Assembly (NCBI GenBank): GCA_031459715.1
Contig: JAVKIA010000020.1
Coordinates: forward strand, 1 to 44,203
Source of the DNA: Armatimonadota bacterium
GTDB taxonomy: Bacteria > Sysuimicrobiota > Sysuimicrobiia > Sysuimicrobiales > Humicultoraceae
Reading direction: 5' to 3'
DNA length: 44,203 bases
Made by a program: the position numbers and the translations under genes. The notes under the pieces are model-generated. The model had not been told where the DNA came from. It saw only the letters and a list, made by a program, of their open reading frames with translations, and ran no database searches. Of the stretch, positions 23,944 through 32,645 are shown one piece after another. The first letter of the stretch is position 1. The number at the start of each line of letters is the position of its first letter.

Positions 23944-26406
23944 ATGGAGGCCGCTCTTTCTACCCGTCACGCCGCTGCCACCGACCTGCCGCCGGAGACC
24001 CTGGCTTACTTTGGGGGCGACGAGCTGCGCGCGCGCGTCTTCCACGACAAGTACGCCCTGCGCGACCCCGAAGGGCGGCTACTGGAGAAGACGCCTCCGG
24101 AGATGTGGCGGCGCATCGCCCGGGAGCTGGCCTCGGTGGAGCCCCCGGAGAAGCGGGCGGAGTGGGAGGAGAAGTTCTACTGGCTGCTGGAGGACTTCCG
24201 CTTCATCCCCGGCGGGAGGATCATGCACGGTGCGGGAAATCCCAAGCGGGTCACCCTCAGCAACTGCTATGTCCTGCCGTTCCGTGAAGACTCCCTTGAG
24301 GCCATCTTCGACTGGCTCAGGGAGGCCGCGCGGACGTACTCGTTCGGCGGAGGCGTAGGAGGGGATATTTCCATCCTGCGCCCCAGAGGGTCTCCTGTGA
24401 ACAACGCCGCACGGTCGTCCACCGGAGCGGTGTCATTCATGGAACTCATGTCCTTGACCACGGGCACCATTGGTCAGAGCGGTCGACGTGGTGCGCTGAT
24501 GATTACCATTGCTGACAATCATCCGGATGTGCTGGACTTCGTCAGAATCAAGCGTAACCTGGACAAAGTGCGCTACGCAAATATCAGCGTGCGTGTCTCC
24601 GATGCGTTCATGCGGGCGGTGCAGGAAGATGCCACGTGGGATCTGGTCTTCGAGAATGAACGCGTGCAGGTGAGACGGACCATTCGCGCCCGCGACCTGT
24701 GGCATGAGCTGATCAAAGGCGCACGGGATCATGCGGAGCCCGGTGTGATCTTCTGGGACACGGTGAAGCGGTGGTCTACCAGTGAGTACAACGGCATGGG
24801 CGTGATTACCACCAATCCCTGCTCGGAGATACCGCTTGAACCCTATGGCAACTGTGATCTGGGGAACCTTTCGCTGGCGCAGTTTGTTGCCGATGCGTTC
24901 ACACCTCAGGCGCGGATTGATTGGGATGCGCTGGAACGTGCTCTGCGTCTGGCAACGCGGTTTCTGGACAACGTGCTGGACTACAATGCCGACCGTCACC
25001 CGCTCCCCCAGCAGCGGGAGGCCAGCCTGAGGTCGCGCCGCATCGGCGTGGGCTTCACCGGCCTGGGGGACATGCTGATCAAGCTGGGGTTGAAGTATGA
25101 CACCGAGGAGGCCATCGACTTCGTCGACCGGCTCTTTGACCGGATTAAGAATGTCGTGTACGATGAGAGCGTCAACCTGGCCGTGGAGAAGGGACCCTTC
25201 CCCGCCTACGACCTGCTACAGCACTTCCAGTCCCCCTTCCTGCGGACGCTGGCACCGGAGGTGCTGGAGCGCATCCAGGCCCACGGCCTGCGCAACGTGG
25301 CCCTGCTGACGGTACCGCCGGTGGGTAGCGGGGCGGCCCTGGCCGGGGTGACCAGCGGCATCGAACCCATCTTCGACCTCTCCTACGTCCGTCGTTCCGA
25401 GTCGCTCTCGCAAGAGGTGTTCAGGGTCTACCACCCTCTCGTCCGCGAGTACATGGCTCGCTTCGGGATCGAGCGGGAAGAGGACCTGCCTCCCTTCTTC
25501 GTGACGGCCCATCAGATCGCGCCCGACATGCGGGTGAAGATGCAGGCCACGATCCAGAAGCACATCGACCACTCCATCAGCAGCACGGTCAACCTGCCGC
25601 ATGATGTGCCCGTGGAAGAGGTGGAGCGCATCTACTTCCTGGCCTGGAAGCTGGGGACCAAGGGCATCACGGTGTACCGGGAGTCCAGCCGCGAGGGGAT
25701 CCTGATTACCGAGGAGCAGGCCAGAGCGTCGGGGATGACAGCCACACCTGCCACCTTCCAGGCCCCCGCGGGCCAGCCGCCCGCGCCCGTCCGCCCCTCC
25801 CCGCGCCCCCGCCCCAAGGTGACCAGCGGCCGCACGGAGCGCATCGAGACGCCCCGCGGCCGAATCTACGTGGTGGTCAACGAGGACGACCTGGGGGTGT
25901 GTGAGGTCTTCGTCCACTCCTTTGACGTGGAGGCGGAGGCCATCGGGCGCCTCGCCTCCCTGGCCCTGCGCGCCGGGGTGGACCCGCGCGAGGTGATTGA
26001 ACAGCTCTGGCGGGTGCAGAGCAAGGAGGTGGCGCTGGACCGCAGCAGCGACGGCACCGTGGTCCGCGTGACCACCATCGCCCAGGCGGTGGCCCTGGGG
26101 CTGGGGCGAGCACTCTACGGCGAGGGCTTCCGGCCGGACAAGGAATTCCCCCGCGCCGACGCCCTCCCCGACCCGATGAGCCGGGCGCGGCAGGAGCGCC
26201 TGCCCTTCGACCGCGGCAGCCGCCCGGCAGGGGAACCGGGCGGTGGCGGCGTCTCCACCTCTGAGCGCAACGGCGAGGAGCCCACGCCCATCGCCGGCGC
26301 CGCGTTTCCCCTGGAGTTTGTGGGCATCTGTCCCGACTGCGGGGCGACCCTGGTCCACGAGAACGGCTGCGCCACCTGCCGCTCCTGTGGCTACTCCCGG
26401 TGTTGA
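23944..26406 (+). CDS. nrdJ: B12-dependent (class II) ribonucleotide reductase NrdJ
   Basis: Adenosylcobalamin-dependent reductase making deoxyribonucleotides without oxygen dependence; 820 residues. Active-site residues are visible: C108 (LSNCYVLPF) and C304 (GNCDLGN) form the redox pair, and N291-P-C293-S-E295 holds the thiyl-radical cysteine with its Asn and Glu partners. PPVGSGAALAGVTSGIEP is the glycine-rich phosphate loop of the monomeric class II branch. The last 25 residues form a four-cysteine ribbon (CPDCG, CATCRSCGYSRC) that relays electrons to the active site. ATG 23944 is preferred over GTG 23935 because AGGGGGG lies at proper distance. Codons from about 24345 to 25010 end in A or T far more often than in flanking parts, suggesting mosaic origin. 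Confidence 0.96.
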   Translation: MEAALSTRHAAATDLPPETLAYFGGDELRARVFHDKYALRDPEGRLLEKTPPEMWRRIARELASVEPPEKRAEWEEKFYWLLEDFRFIPGGRIMHGAGNPKRVTLSNCYVLPFREDSLEAIFDWLREAARTYSFGGGVGGDISILRPRGSPVNNAARSSTGAVSFMELMSLTTGTIGQSGRRGALMITIADNHPDVLDFVRIKRNLDKVRYANISVRVSDAFMRAVQEDATWDLVFENERVQVRRTIRARDLWHELIKGARDHAEPGVIFWDTVKRWSTSEYNGMGVITTNPCSEIPLEPYGNCDLGNLSLAQFVADAFTPQARIDWDALERALRLATRFLDNVLDYNADRHPLPQQREASLRSRRIGVGFTGLGDMLIKLGLKYDTEEAIDFVDRLFDRIKNVVYDESVNLAVEKGPFPAYDLLQHFQSPFLRTLAPEVLERIQAHGLRNVALLTVPPVGSGAALAGVTSGIEPIFDLSYVRRSESLSQEVFRVYHPLVREYMARFGIEREEDLPPFFVTAHQIAPDMRVKMQATIQKHIDHSISSTVNLPHDVPVEEVERIYFLAWKLGTKGITVYRESSREGILITEEQARASGMTATPATFQAPAGQPPAPVRPSPRPRPKVTSGRTERIETPRGRIYVVVNEDDLGVCEVFVHSFDVEAEAIGRLASLALRAGVDPREVIEQLWRVQSKEVALDRSSDGTVVRVTTIAQAVALGLGRALYGEGFRPDKEFPRADALPDPMSRARQERLPFDRGSRPAGEPGGGGVSTSERNGEEPTPIAGAAFPLEFVGICPDCGATLVHENGCATCRSCGYSRC
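24345..25010 (+). other. Low-GC mosaic patch inside nrdJ
   Basis: Within nrdJ, about 220 codons show frequent A/T-ending codons (runs such as gat gcg, aat gaa, att acc, cat ccg gat), whereas both flanks use almost only G/C-ending codons. The reading frame and conserved residues are intact, and the patch includes the catalytic NPCSE segment. The edges are approximate, judged by eye. Confidence 0.6.
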
Positions 26407-26436
26407 TGGCGGCGTAGCGGCATCGAGGAGGATGGG

Positions 26437-26462
26437 CCTGCGGCCCCGGGGACGGCCGCAGG
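26437..26462 (+). terminator. Hairpin after nrdJ
   Basis: CCTGCGGCC (26437-26445) and GGCCGCAGG (26454-26462) form a perfect 9-bp stem with an 8-nt loop, 31 bp after the nrdJ stop. The bases after it, GTTATAG, contain only a few T residues, so termination may be partial. It sits between the nrd unit and the phn unit. Confidence 0.6.
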
Positions 26463-26492
26463 GTTATAGTGCGTCCCATGGTGCCCGCCTGC

Positions 26493-26501
26493 TGCTACAC
26501 T
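26493..26501 (+). promoter_or_regulatory. Candidate extended -10 for the phn genes
   Basis: TGCTACACT is an extended -10 (TG, one base, TACACT with 4 of 6 matches). No clear -35 lies 16-18 bp upstream, which extended -10 promoters tolerate. TTATAGT at 26464-26470 is an alternative. Either start would give phnD a leader of over 110 nt. Confidence 0.4.
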
Positions 26502-26511
26502 AAGAACCAGA

Positions 26512-26557
26512 CCTCCGCAACAGACTGTCCATCCGCTGCGGAGGCGTGTCGCGGAGG
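26512..26557 (+). promoter_or_regulatory. phn leader with alternative stems
   Basis: CCTCCGCA (26512-26519) is complementary to TGCGGAGG (26537-26544), and its CCTCCGC part is also complementary to GCGGAGG at 26551-26557. The two pairings are mutually exclusive. This is a possible leader switch or attenuator before phnD; its ligand or function, if any, is unknown. Confidence 0.35.
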
Positions 26558-26622
26558 AGGTGGTTTTCCGGAGCCCGAAGGAGGGAGGCAGTCACGTAGC
26601 CCATACGAGTGGGAGGGACGCC

Positions 26623-27594
26623 GTGAAGAGATATCGTGGTTTGCTGGGAAGAGCCGCGGCGCTTCTGGTCGCCACCGTATTGCTGGTTCTGCCGTCGGCT
26701 CCGGCGATGGGCCAGGTGAGTCTTGTCATGGCTTTCGTGCCCTCGCTGGACGCAGAGAGAGTCCTGGCCAGCGGGTCCGTGGTGGCCCGCATGCTGGAGG
26801 TGGCCACGGGCTACAGGATCACCGCCACCGTCCCCACCAGCTACGCGGCCACCATTGAGGCCCTGTGTGCGGGGCGGGTCCACATCGCCTGGTTCGCCCC
26901 GACCTCTTACGTGCTGGCCAACGCCCGCTGCGGGGCCGAGGTGGGGCTCATTGCCATCCGGTTCGACCGGCCCTACTACGGCGCGCAACTGCTGGTGCGG
27001 GCCGACCTGGGGGCTAAGACCCTGGCCGACCTGAAGGGCAAGCGCTTTGCCATGGTGGATCCGGCCTCCACTTCGGGATACATCTGGCCGATGGTCTACA
27101 TCAAGCGCAAAGGATTTGACCCCTTCACGTTCTTCAGCCAGGTGGTTCAGACCGGTGGCCACGACAAAGTGGTCATCGCCCTCTACCAGGGGAGCGCCGA
27201 TGCAGGGTCGACCTTCGGCGACCAGTTCGGCAGCGATGCCCGCGACCGCGTGGCCAGACAGTTCCCCGATGTCAAACAGAAGGTGGCCATCCTGGAGTAC
27301 GTGGGGCCCCCGACGATTTCCTACATCCCCAATGACACCATCAGCTTCCGCAAGGAGCTGCCGGCCGAGGTGAAGCAGAAGATCACCAAGGCCATGTTCC
27401 GAATCGCTCAGACGGCGCCGGGCAGGGAAGCGGTGGACGCGCTGTACCAGCACCAGGGGTATGCGGACTACGAGCTCCTGGTGACCAAGTACGGGGTCGA
27501 TCGGCGGTTGGTGCCCAGCCTGGACGCGTTCTTCAACCCCATTCGGGATGCGGTCAAGTTGCTTGGTCTCGATTTGACCAAGATAGTGCGCTAG
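26623..27594 (+). CDS. phnD: Phosphate/phosphite/phosphonate ABC substrate-binding protein
   Basis: Periplasmic or lipid-layer binding protein of the PhnD/PtxB family (type II periplasmic fold), 323 residues. The signal peptide VKRYRGLLGRAAALLVATVL with an Ala-rich end (SAPAMGQ) has no lipobox cysteine, so the protein is probably free or tethered otherwise. Family motifs include FVPSLDAERV, AWFAPTSYVLA, TLADLKGKRFAMVDP, STSGYIWP and GSADAGSTFGD. The ligand cannot be fixed between phosphonate, phosphite and related anions. GTG 26623 follows GGGAGG with 6-nt spacing. It is first in the phnDCE unit; the stop TAG lies inside the palindrome CGCTAGCG. Confidence 0.9.
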   Translation: MKRYRGLLGRAAALLVATVLLVLPSAPAMGQVSLVMAFVPSLDAERVLASGSVVARMLEVATGYRITATVPTSYAATIEALCAGRVHIAWFAPTSYVLANARCGAEVGLIAIRFDRPYYGAQLLVRADLGAKTLADLKGKRFAMVDPASTSGYIWPMVYIKRKGFDPFTFFSQVVQTGGHDKVVIALYQGSADAGSTFGDQFGSDARDRVARQFPDVKQKVAILEYVGPPTISYIPNDTISFRKELPAEVKQKITKAMFRIAQTAPGREAVDALYQHQGYADYELLVTKYGVDRRLVPSLDAFFNPIRDAVKLLGLDLTKIVR

Positions 27595-27667
27595 CGTACG
27601 GTATGCAGGGCAGAGGCAGCGGGGAGGGAACCCGATGCGGCTCCCTCCCCGGTGTGCGTATGGAGGG

Positions 27668-28444
27668 ATGATGGTGAAGGGGGCAGCCGTCCGTGTTGAA
27701 CACCTGACGAAGGTCTACCCTGACGGGACGCGGGCGCTGGACGATGTCAGCTTTGTGGTCAACCCTGGAGACTTCATGGTGGTCATCGGCCTGTCAGGGT
27801 CGGGCAAGTCGACGCTGATGCGCTGCATCAACCGTCTGATCGAGCCGACTTCGGGCCGGATCTACATCGACGACATCGAGGTCACGGCCTTGAAGCCGGA
27901 TGACCTGCGGGCCGTGCGGCGACAGATCGGCATGATCTTCCAGCAGTTCAACCTGGTGAAGCGCTCCTCGGTGCTGACCAATGTCCTGTCCGGCCGACTG
28001 GGCTACCTGCCACCCAGCTGGGCGCTGACCAACTACTTCCCCCGCGACCTGAAGCAGCGGGCCATGGAAAACCTGGAGCGGGTGGGCATCCCGGAGAAAG
28101 CTTTCACCCGGGCGGACCAGTTGAGCGGCGGACAGCAGCAGCGGGTGGGGATTGCCCGGGCCCTGATGCAGGAGCCGCGGCTGATCCTGGCCGACGAGCC
28201 CGTGGCCAGCCTCGACCCCGCCACCTCTCACTCTGTGCTCAAGTACATCGAGGAGCTGAACAAAAAGGACGGGATTACCGTCCTATGCGCCCTGCACTTT
28301 CTCAGCCTGGCCCGCCGCTACGGCACGCGGCTGATTGCCCTGAAGGCCGGACGCGTGGTGTTCACCGGATACCCCCAGGACGTCGACGAGGTTCGCTTCC
28401 GGGAAATCTACGGGGAGGAGGCCGTGGAGGTGGAGATCGCCTAG
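27668..28444 (+). CDS. phnC: Phosphonate-type ABC transporter ATP-binding protein
   Basis: ATPase subunit of the PhnCDE importer, 258 residues. Walker [10 protein letters not shown] (41-49), Q-loop in [16 protein letters not shown], signature LSGGQQQR (152-159) and Walker [14 protein letters not shown] (172-184) are all intact, with the switch His in [19 protein letters not shown] is typical of PhnC. Several start codons stand in a row (ATG 27668, ATG 27671, GTG 27674) behind GGAGGG at 27662-27667; spacing favours the second or third, and I give the outermost. It lies 73 bp after phnD and one base before phnE. Confidence 0.94.
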   Translation: MMVKGAAVRVEHLTKVYPDGTRALDDVSFVVNPGDFMVVIGLSGSGKSTLMRCINRLIEPTSGRIYIDDIEVTALKPDDLRAVRRQIGMIFQQFNLVKRSSVLTNVLSGRLGYLPPSWALTNYFPRDLKQRAMENLERVGIPEKAFTRADQLSGGQQQRVGIARALMQEPRLILADEPVASLDPATSHSVLKYIEELNKKDGITVLCALHFLSLARRYGTRLIALKAGRVVFTGYPQDVDEVRFREIYGEEAVEVEIA

Positions 28445-28445
28445 G

Positions 28446-29609
28446 ATGGTTCACGAAACCGTCACCCGGCCCGTTCCCCCGGCCATCCCCCGACCGCAGA
28501 CACGACCCTGGACGCTGGCGCTGCTGGTGCTGGCGCTGGGGCTGGTCTACGCTTACGGGTGGCGAGTCACGCAGATCGATATCGGGCAGCTGGTGACCAA
28601 TGCGCACCTGATCCGGCCGCTGGTGCGGGACCTGATTCGACCGGACGTGCTGGCCTGGGTCCCGCGCACGCAGGTCGCCACGGCGCCTTTCAGTTACTCG
28701 GCGGAGGGTGCTCCGGCACAGGCGCCACCGGCCAGTGGCCCCAGGCTGGCGCTCTCCTCCCCGGTGGCCCAGCCGGGGAAAACCCTGGAGATCCGCGGCC
28801 AAGGGTTTGCCCCGAACCGTCCCGGCCGCCTGATCTGGATCGATCAGGCGGGCGCCACGGCTCAGGGGCCCCAATTCCACACCGACGCCCAGGGGCGCTT
28901 TACCCTCAGCCTGCCCGTACCCCAGATGATCGGGACGCACCACCGCGTGACGGCGGAGGTCACGCTGGAAGGGCGGCAACTCCGCCCTAGCCCGGCGGCG
29001 AGACTGGTCTTCGGCCGCCTGGTGGAGACCGTCTTCCTGGCCCTGATGGGGACCACCCTGGCGGTGATCTTCGCCGTCCCCGTCAGCTTCCTGGGGGCCC
29101 GGAACCTGATGGCGCGCAGCCCCATAGGGACGGGCATCTACTACGTGGTGCGCACCGTCCTGAACATCGCCCGTTCTATCGAGCCGCTGATCATGGCCAC
29201 AGTCTTCGCGGTGTGGGTGGGGATCGGGCCGTTCGCCGGGGTGCTGGCCCTGGCCCTGCACTCCATCGCCTCCCTGGGCAAGCTCTACTCCGAGCAGATC
29301 GAGTCCATCGACCCCGGGCCCATCGAGGCCATCACCGCCACCGGCGCCAGCGCCCTGCAGGTGATCCGCTATGCGGTGGTCCCGCAGATCGTCCCGCCGT
29401 TCATCGCCTTCACCATCTACCGCTGGGACATCAACGTGCGCATGTCCACCGTCATCGGCATGGTGGGCGGCGGGGGAGTGGGCTTCCTGCTCCTGCAGTT
29501 CATCAACCTGCTGCAGTGGCAGCAGGCGGCCACCGCCGTGTGGGGGATCACCATTGTGGTGGCGGTGATGGACTACATCAGCGCCGTGGTGCGGGAACGT
29601 GTGGTCTGA
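28446..29609 (+). CDS. phnE: Phosphonate-type ABC permease PhnE with inserted extracytoplasmic domain
   Basis: Membrane subunit of the importer, 387 residues. After the first helix (residues 22-40) normal PhnE proteins have a short linker, but here about 145 residues precede the permease core. Residues about 100-187 (LALSSPVAQPGKTLEIRGQG through AARLVF) look like a beta-sandwich of Ig/IPT type on the outer side. The core from residue 190 is canonical: ETVFLALMGTTLAVIFAVP, FLGARNLM, the ATPase-contact region SEQIESIDPGPIEAITATGA, and RWDINVRMSTVIGMVGGGG. The inserted domain might contact the binding protein or wall. It starts one base after phnC and overlaps pgeF by 11 nt. Confidence 0.9.
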   Translation: MVHETVTRPVPPAIPRPQTRPWTLALLVLALGLVYAYGWRVTQIDIGQLVTNAHLIRPLVRDLIRPDVLAWVPRTQVATAPFSYSAEGAPAQAPPASGPRLALSSPVAQPGKTLEIRGQGFAPNRPGRLIWIDQAGATAQGPQFHTDAQGRFTLSLPVPQMIGTHHRVTAEVTLEGRQLRPSPAARLVFGRLVETVFLALMGTTLAVIFAVPVSFLGARNLMARSPIGTGIYYVVRTVLNIARSIEPLIMATVFAVWVGIGPFAGVLALALHSIASLGKLYSEQIESIDPGPIEAITATGASALQVIRYAVVPQIVPPFIAFTIYRWDINVRMSTVIGMVGGGGVGFLLLQFINLLQWQQAATAVWGITIVVAVMDYISAVVRERVV

Positions 29610-30396
29610 GCCGGCCGCTGCGGTCCCAGCCGCGAACGGCCTGCCGCTGCTGCGGGCCCCCACGCTGGAGGAAGACGGCGTCCTCCACGGCTTCACCACC
29701 CGGCAGGGCGGGGTCAGCCCGCCGCCCTACGCCACCCTCAACCTGGGCCGCGCGGTGGGGGACGCGCCTGCGCGCGTGGCAGCCAACCGGCGGCGCGCCC
29801 TGGAGGCGCTGGGCGCTGACCCCGACAGCCAGGTGGAGGCCTCTCAGGTGCACGGGCTGACGGTGGCGGTGGTGGGGCGCAGGGAGCGGGGAGCCAAGGT
29901 TCCCGGCGCCGACATCCTAGTCTCTGCCCAGCCCGGCGTGACCCTGGCCATCCATACCGCGGACTGCGTGGCTATTCTGCTCTGGGACCCGCGGAGGCGG
30001 GCGGTGGGCGCAGCGCATGCCGGATGGCGGGGGACCGCGGCGGGCGTGGCCGCAGCCGCGGTCCAGGCCATGGCCCGTGCCTTCGGCAGCGCCGCTGCCG
30101 ACCTGCGCGTCGCCCTTGGCCCGGCCATCGGCCCCTGCCACTACGAGGTGGACGAACCTGTGGCCGCAGCGTTCGCCCCGTGGCGATGGGCCGGGGAGGT
30201 ACTGCGTCCCGGGCGCCCCGGGCACTGGTGGCTGGACCTGGTCCGGGCCAACCGCCTGATGCTGTTGGAAGCCGGCGTGCCGGGGGAGCAGGTCTGGACC
30301 AGCGGACTGTGTACCGCCTGCCGGGTGGACCTGTGCTTCTCCCACCGCCGCGACGGGGTCACCGGGCGGATGGGGGCGATGATCGGCCTGGCGTAG
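29599..30396 (+). CDS. pgeF: Peptidoglycan editing factor PgeF (YfiH/YlmD, multicopper-oxidase-like fold)
   Basis: Laccase-domain protein of 265 residues. In E. coli the homologue (YfiH) hydrolyses UDP-MurNAc carrying L-Ser in place of L-Ala, correcting MurC errors; purine nucleoside activity has also been described for the family. The metal triad is visible: H85 (ASQVHG), C123 (HTADC) and H140 (AAHAGWRG), plus GPCHYEV and [16 protein letters not shown] near the C-terminus. GTG 29599 overlaps the phnE stop by 11 nt. Its place before yggS and sepF matches the ylmD-ylmE-ylmF order of Gram-positive dcw regions. CCTGGC and GCCAGG flank its stop codon as a small hairpin. Confidence 0.93.
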   Translation: MWSEPAAAVPAANGLPLLRAPTLEEDGVLHGFTTRQGGVSPPPYATLNLGRAVGDAPARVAANRRRALEALGADPDSQVEASQVHGLTVAVVGRRERGAKVPGADILVSAQPGVTLAIHTADCVAILLWDPRRRAVGAAHAGWRGTAAGVAAAAVQAMARAFGSAAADLRVALGPAIGPCHYEVDEPVAAAFAPWRWAGEVLRPGRPGHWWLDLVRANRLMLLEAGVPGEQVWTSGLCTACRVDLCFSHRRDGVTGRMGAMIGLA

Positions 30397-30429
30397 GGCC
30401 AGGAATCCGCGGCACCCTGTAGAAATACC

Positions 30430-31137
30430 TTGCAGCAGTCGCACGAGGACCTGGCGCAGCGTCTGGCCGCGGTCCGACAGCGGATGCAGGCGGCCGCGCA
30501 GCGGAGTGGCCGGAGGGCGGATTCGGTTCGTCTCGTCGCCGTGACCAAGGGTGTCGCCGCGGCGCGTATCCGTGAAGCCATGGCCCTGGGCGTCCTCGAC
30601 TTCGGCGAGAACCGCGTCCAGGAGGCGCTGCCCAAGATCGCCGCCCTGGGCCCCGGGCCCCGCTGGCACCTGGTGGGGCACCTGCAGCGGAACAAGGTCC
30701 GCCGGGCCGTCGAGGCGTTCGCCCTGATCCACTCGCTGGACTCTCTGCCGCTGGCGGAGGCCATCTCCCGGCGGGCGGAGGCCGCCGGGAGATGGGTTGA
30801 GGTGCTCCTGCAGGTCAACGTGGCAGGCGAGCCGCGCAAGCACGGGTTCGCCCCGGCGGAGGTGCCGCAGGCAGTGCGCCACATCGCCGGGCTGCCCGCC
30901 CTGATCCTGCGCGGGCTGATGACGATTGCGCCGCTTGAGGCCGACCCCCAGCGCGTCAGGCCGGTCTTCCGCCGGCTGCGGGAGCTGCGGGATGCCCTGC
31001 GGGTGCAGTGGCCGGGGCTGGAAGAGCTGTCTATGGGCATGAGCGATGACTTCGAGGTGGCCATCGAGGAGGGCGCGACCCTGGTCCGGGTGGGCCGGGC
31101 GATCTTCAGGGAGCGGCCCCTGCCACCCTCGACCTGA
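30430..31137 (+). CDS. PLP homeostasis protein YggS/YlmE
   Basis: Pyridoxal-phosphate-binding protein of the YggS/PROSC family (COG0325), involved in vitamin B6 and amino acid homeostasis; 235 residues. The PLP lysine is K40 in [67 protein letters not shown] and VRVGRAIF are family signatures. The start is TTG 30430, judged from family N-termini ([16 protein letters not shown]); ATG 30484 would remove the first helix. No Shine-Dalgarno sequence precedes the TTG. It lies between pgeF and sepF as in many Gram-positives. Confidence 0.93.
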   Translation: MQQSHEDLAQRLAAVRQRMQAAAQRSGRRADSVRLVAVTKGVAAARIREAMALGVLDFGENRVQEALPKIAALGPGPRWHLVGHLQRNKVRRAVEAFALIHSLDSLPLAEAISRRAEAAGRWVEVLLQVNVAGEPRKHGFAPAEVPQAVRHIAGLPALILRGLMTIAPLEADPQRVRPVFRRLRELRDALRVQWPGLEELSMGMSDDFEVAIEEGATLVRVGRAIFRERPLPPST

Positions 31138-31193
31138 GCGAGAAGCGGGAGAGCACGCAGCCAGGGGGGAGGGGAAAGCAGGAGGGATGCCTG

Positions 31194-31595
31194 GTGGGGG
31201 CCATGGAGAAGTTCATGACGTTCCTCGGTCTGTCCGAGGAGGTTGACGACGAAGATGCCCAGGGCGCTCAGGCGGCGCCGGCGCGGCGGTCGCCGGTCTT
31301 CAGCCTGCATGCCCAGCGGCAGTGGGAGATCGTGGTGATCGACCCCCGGTCACTGGACGACGCCCGGCGGGGAGCGGATTTCGTCAAGGCCCGGCGTCCG
31401 GTCTTCGTCAACCTGCAGGGGGTGGAAGCGGAGGTGGCCCGGCGAATCGTCGACTTCCTCAGCGGTGCCACCTACGCGCTGGACGGTCACCTGCAGCGGG
31501 TGGGGGAGGAGATGTTTCTCTTCACGCCCAGCAACGTGCTCATCACGACGGAGTTGACCCCGCCCGAGCGCGCGGCCCTCTTTCCGATCGAGTAG
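31194..31595 (+). CDS. sepF: Cell division protein SepF
   Basis: Membrane-tethering and Z-ring alignment protein, 133 residues. The N-terminal amphipathic helix ([15 protein letters not shown]) would insert in the membrane; a short acidic/Ala-rich linker follows; the SepF core contains [56 protein letters not shown] and FLFTPSNV. It binds the FtsZ C-terminal peptide. GTG 31194 has GGAGGG with 7-nt spacing; ATG 31203 is also possible and would give [10 protein letters not shown]. SepF beside FtsA suggests two Z-ring anchors. Confidence 0.94.
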   Translation: MGAMEKFMTFLGLSEEVDDEDAQGAQAAPARRSPVFSLHAQRQWEIVVIDPRSLDDARRGADFVKARRPVFVNLQGVEAEVARRIVDFLSGATYALDGHLQRVGEEMFLFTPSNVLITTELTPPERAALFPIE

Positions 31596-31609
31596 CGCAA
31601 GGGGTGTCC

Positions 31610-32632
31610 ATGAGGACGGTCTGGTGGGAGGAGGGAACGGTCCGCCTGCTGGACCAGACCCGCCTGCCCGGCGAGGTTACCGTTCGCACCTGCCGCACCT
31701 GGGAAGAGGTGGCCGAGGCCATCCGCACCCTGGCCATCCGCGGGGCGCCGGCCATCGGTGCGGCCGCCGCCTACGCGGTGGTGCTGGCGGTGCAGGACGC
31801 GCCCGCTCAGGCCGCTCCCGTGGCGCTGCAGCGGGCCGTGGAGGGGCTGGCGGCGACCCGGCCCACCGCCGTCAATCTGCGCTGGGCCCTGGAGCGCATG
31901 CAGGCGGCAGCATCCCGCGGGAACGGGCCCCTGGCGGAGGTGCTGCTGGGGGAGGCGGAGGCCATCGCCGCCCAGGACATCCGCGCCAACCGGGCCATCG
32001 CCGAGGCCGGCGCGGCCCTCATCCGGCCGGGGGAGCGCATCCTCACCTACTGCAACACCGGAAGCCTGGCCACCGTTGAAGGCGGCACCGCCTACGGGAT
32101 CCTCCGCCGCGCCCACGAGCAGGGCAAGGGGATCGAGGTCATCGTCTGCGAGACGCGTCCCGTCCTGCAGGGGGCGCGCCTGACCACCTGGGAGCTGCAG
32201 CGGGACGGCATTCCGGCCACGCTCATCACCGACAATGCTGCGGGGAGCCTGATGGCCCGCGGCGAGATTGACCGGGTCGTTGTGGGCGCCGACCGCGTGG
32301 CCCGCAACGGAGACGTGGCCAACAAGATCGGCACCTACACCCTGGCGGTGCTGGCGCGGACCCACCAGATCCCCTTCCTGGTGGCCGCGCCCCTCTCTTC
32401 GGTCGACCCGCTGGTGGACGACGGCGCCGCCATCCCTCTGGAGGAGCGGCCTGCCCAGGAGATCGTTCGCTGGTGCGGCCGGCAGGTGGCGGCGGAAGGG
32501 GTGCGTGTGCGCAATCCAGCCTTCGACCTCACCCCACACCACCTGATCACGGCCATCGTGACCGACGGCGGCGTGGCCACACCCCCCTACACGCACTCGC
32601 TGGCCCGCCTCCTGGCTGCGGTGGAAGGCTAG
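31610..32632 (+). CDS. mtnA: Methylthioribose-1-phosphate isomerase MtnA
   Basis: Isomerase converting 5-methylthioribose 1-phosphate to the ribulose form in methionine salvage; 340 residues. Motifs include IRGAPAIGAAAAYAV, RPTAVNLRWALERM (in part TAVNLRWAL), LTYCNTGSLAT with the catalytic cysteine, ETRPVLQGARLTTWEL, VVGADRVARNGDVANKIGTY (catalytic Asp in GADR) and an N-terminal VWWEEGTVRLLDQ. These separate it from eIF2B-like relatives. ATG 31610 follows AAGGGG at 31599-31604. No other methionine salvage gene is near. The frame upstream is a shadow of sepF. Confidence 0.93.
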   Translation: MRTVWWEEGTVRLLDQTRLPGEVTVRTCRTWEEVAEAIRTLAIRGAPAIGAAAAYAVVLAVQDAPAQAAPVALQRAVEGLAATRPTAVNLRWALERMQAAASRGNGPLAEVLLGEAEAIAAQDIRANRAIAEAGAALIRPGERILTYCNTGSLATVEGGTAYGILRRAHEQGKGIEVIVCETRPVLQGARLTTWELQRDGIPATLITDNAAGSLMARGEIDRVVVGADRVARNGDVANKIGTYTLAVLARTHQIPFLVAAPLSSVDPLVDDGAAIPLEERPAQEIVRWCGRQVAAEGVRVRNPAFDLTPHHLITAIVTDGGVATPPYTHSLARLLAAVEG

Positions 32633-32645
32633 AGGGCTCCCGCCG

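Noticed and set aside
24433-24999. Minus-strand frame of 188 codons coinciding with the low-GC patch in nrdJ
   Set aside because: It has no recognisable motif and no start context; the sense strand carries intact catalytic motifs of NrdJ.
26469-26858. Small plus-strand frame after TATAGT that could be a leaderless gene before phnD
   Set aside because: Most of it overlaps phnD in another frame, and its translation is Gly/Arg/Ser-rich with no protein-like pattern.
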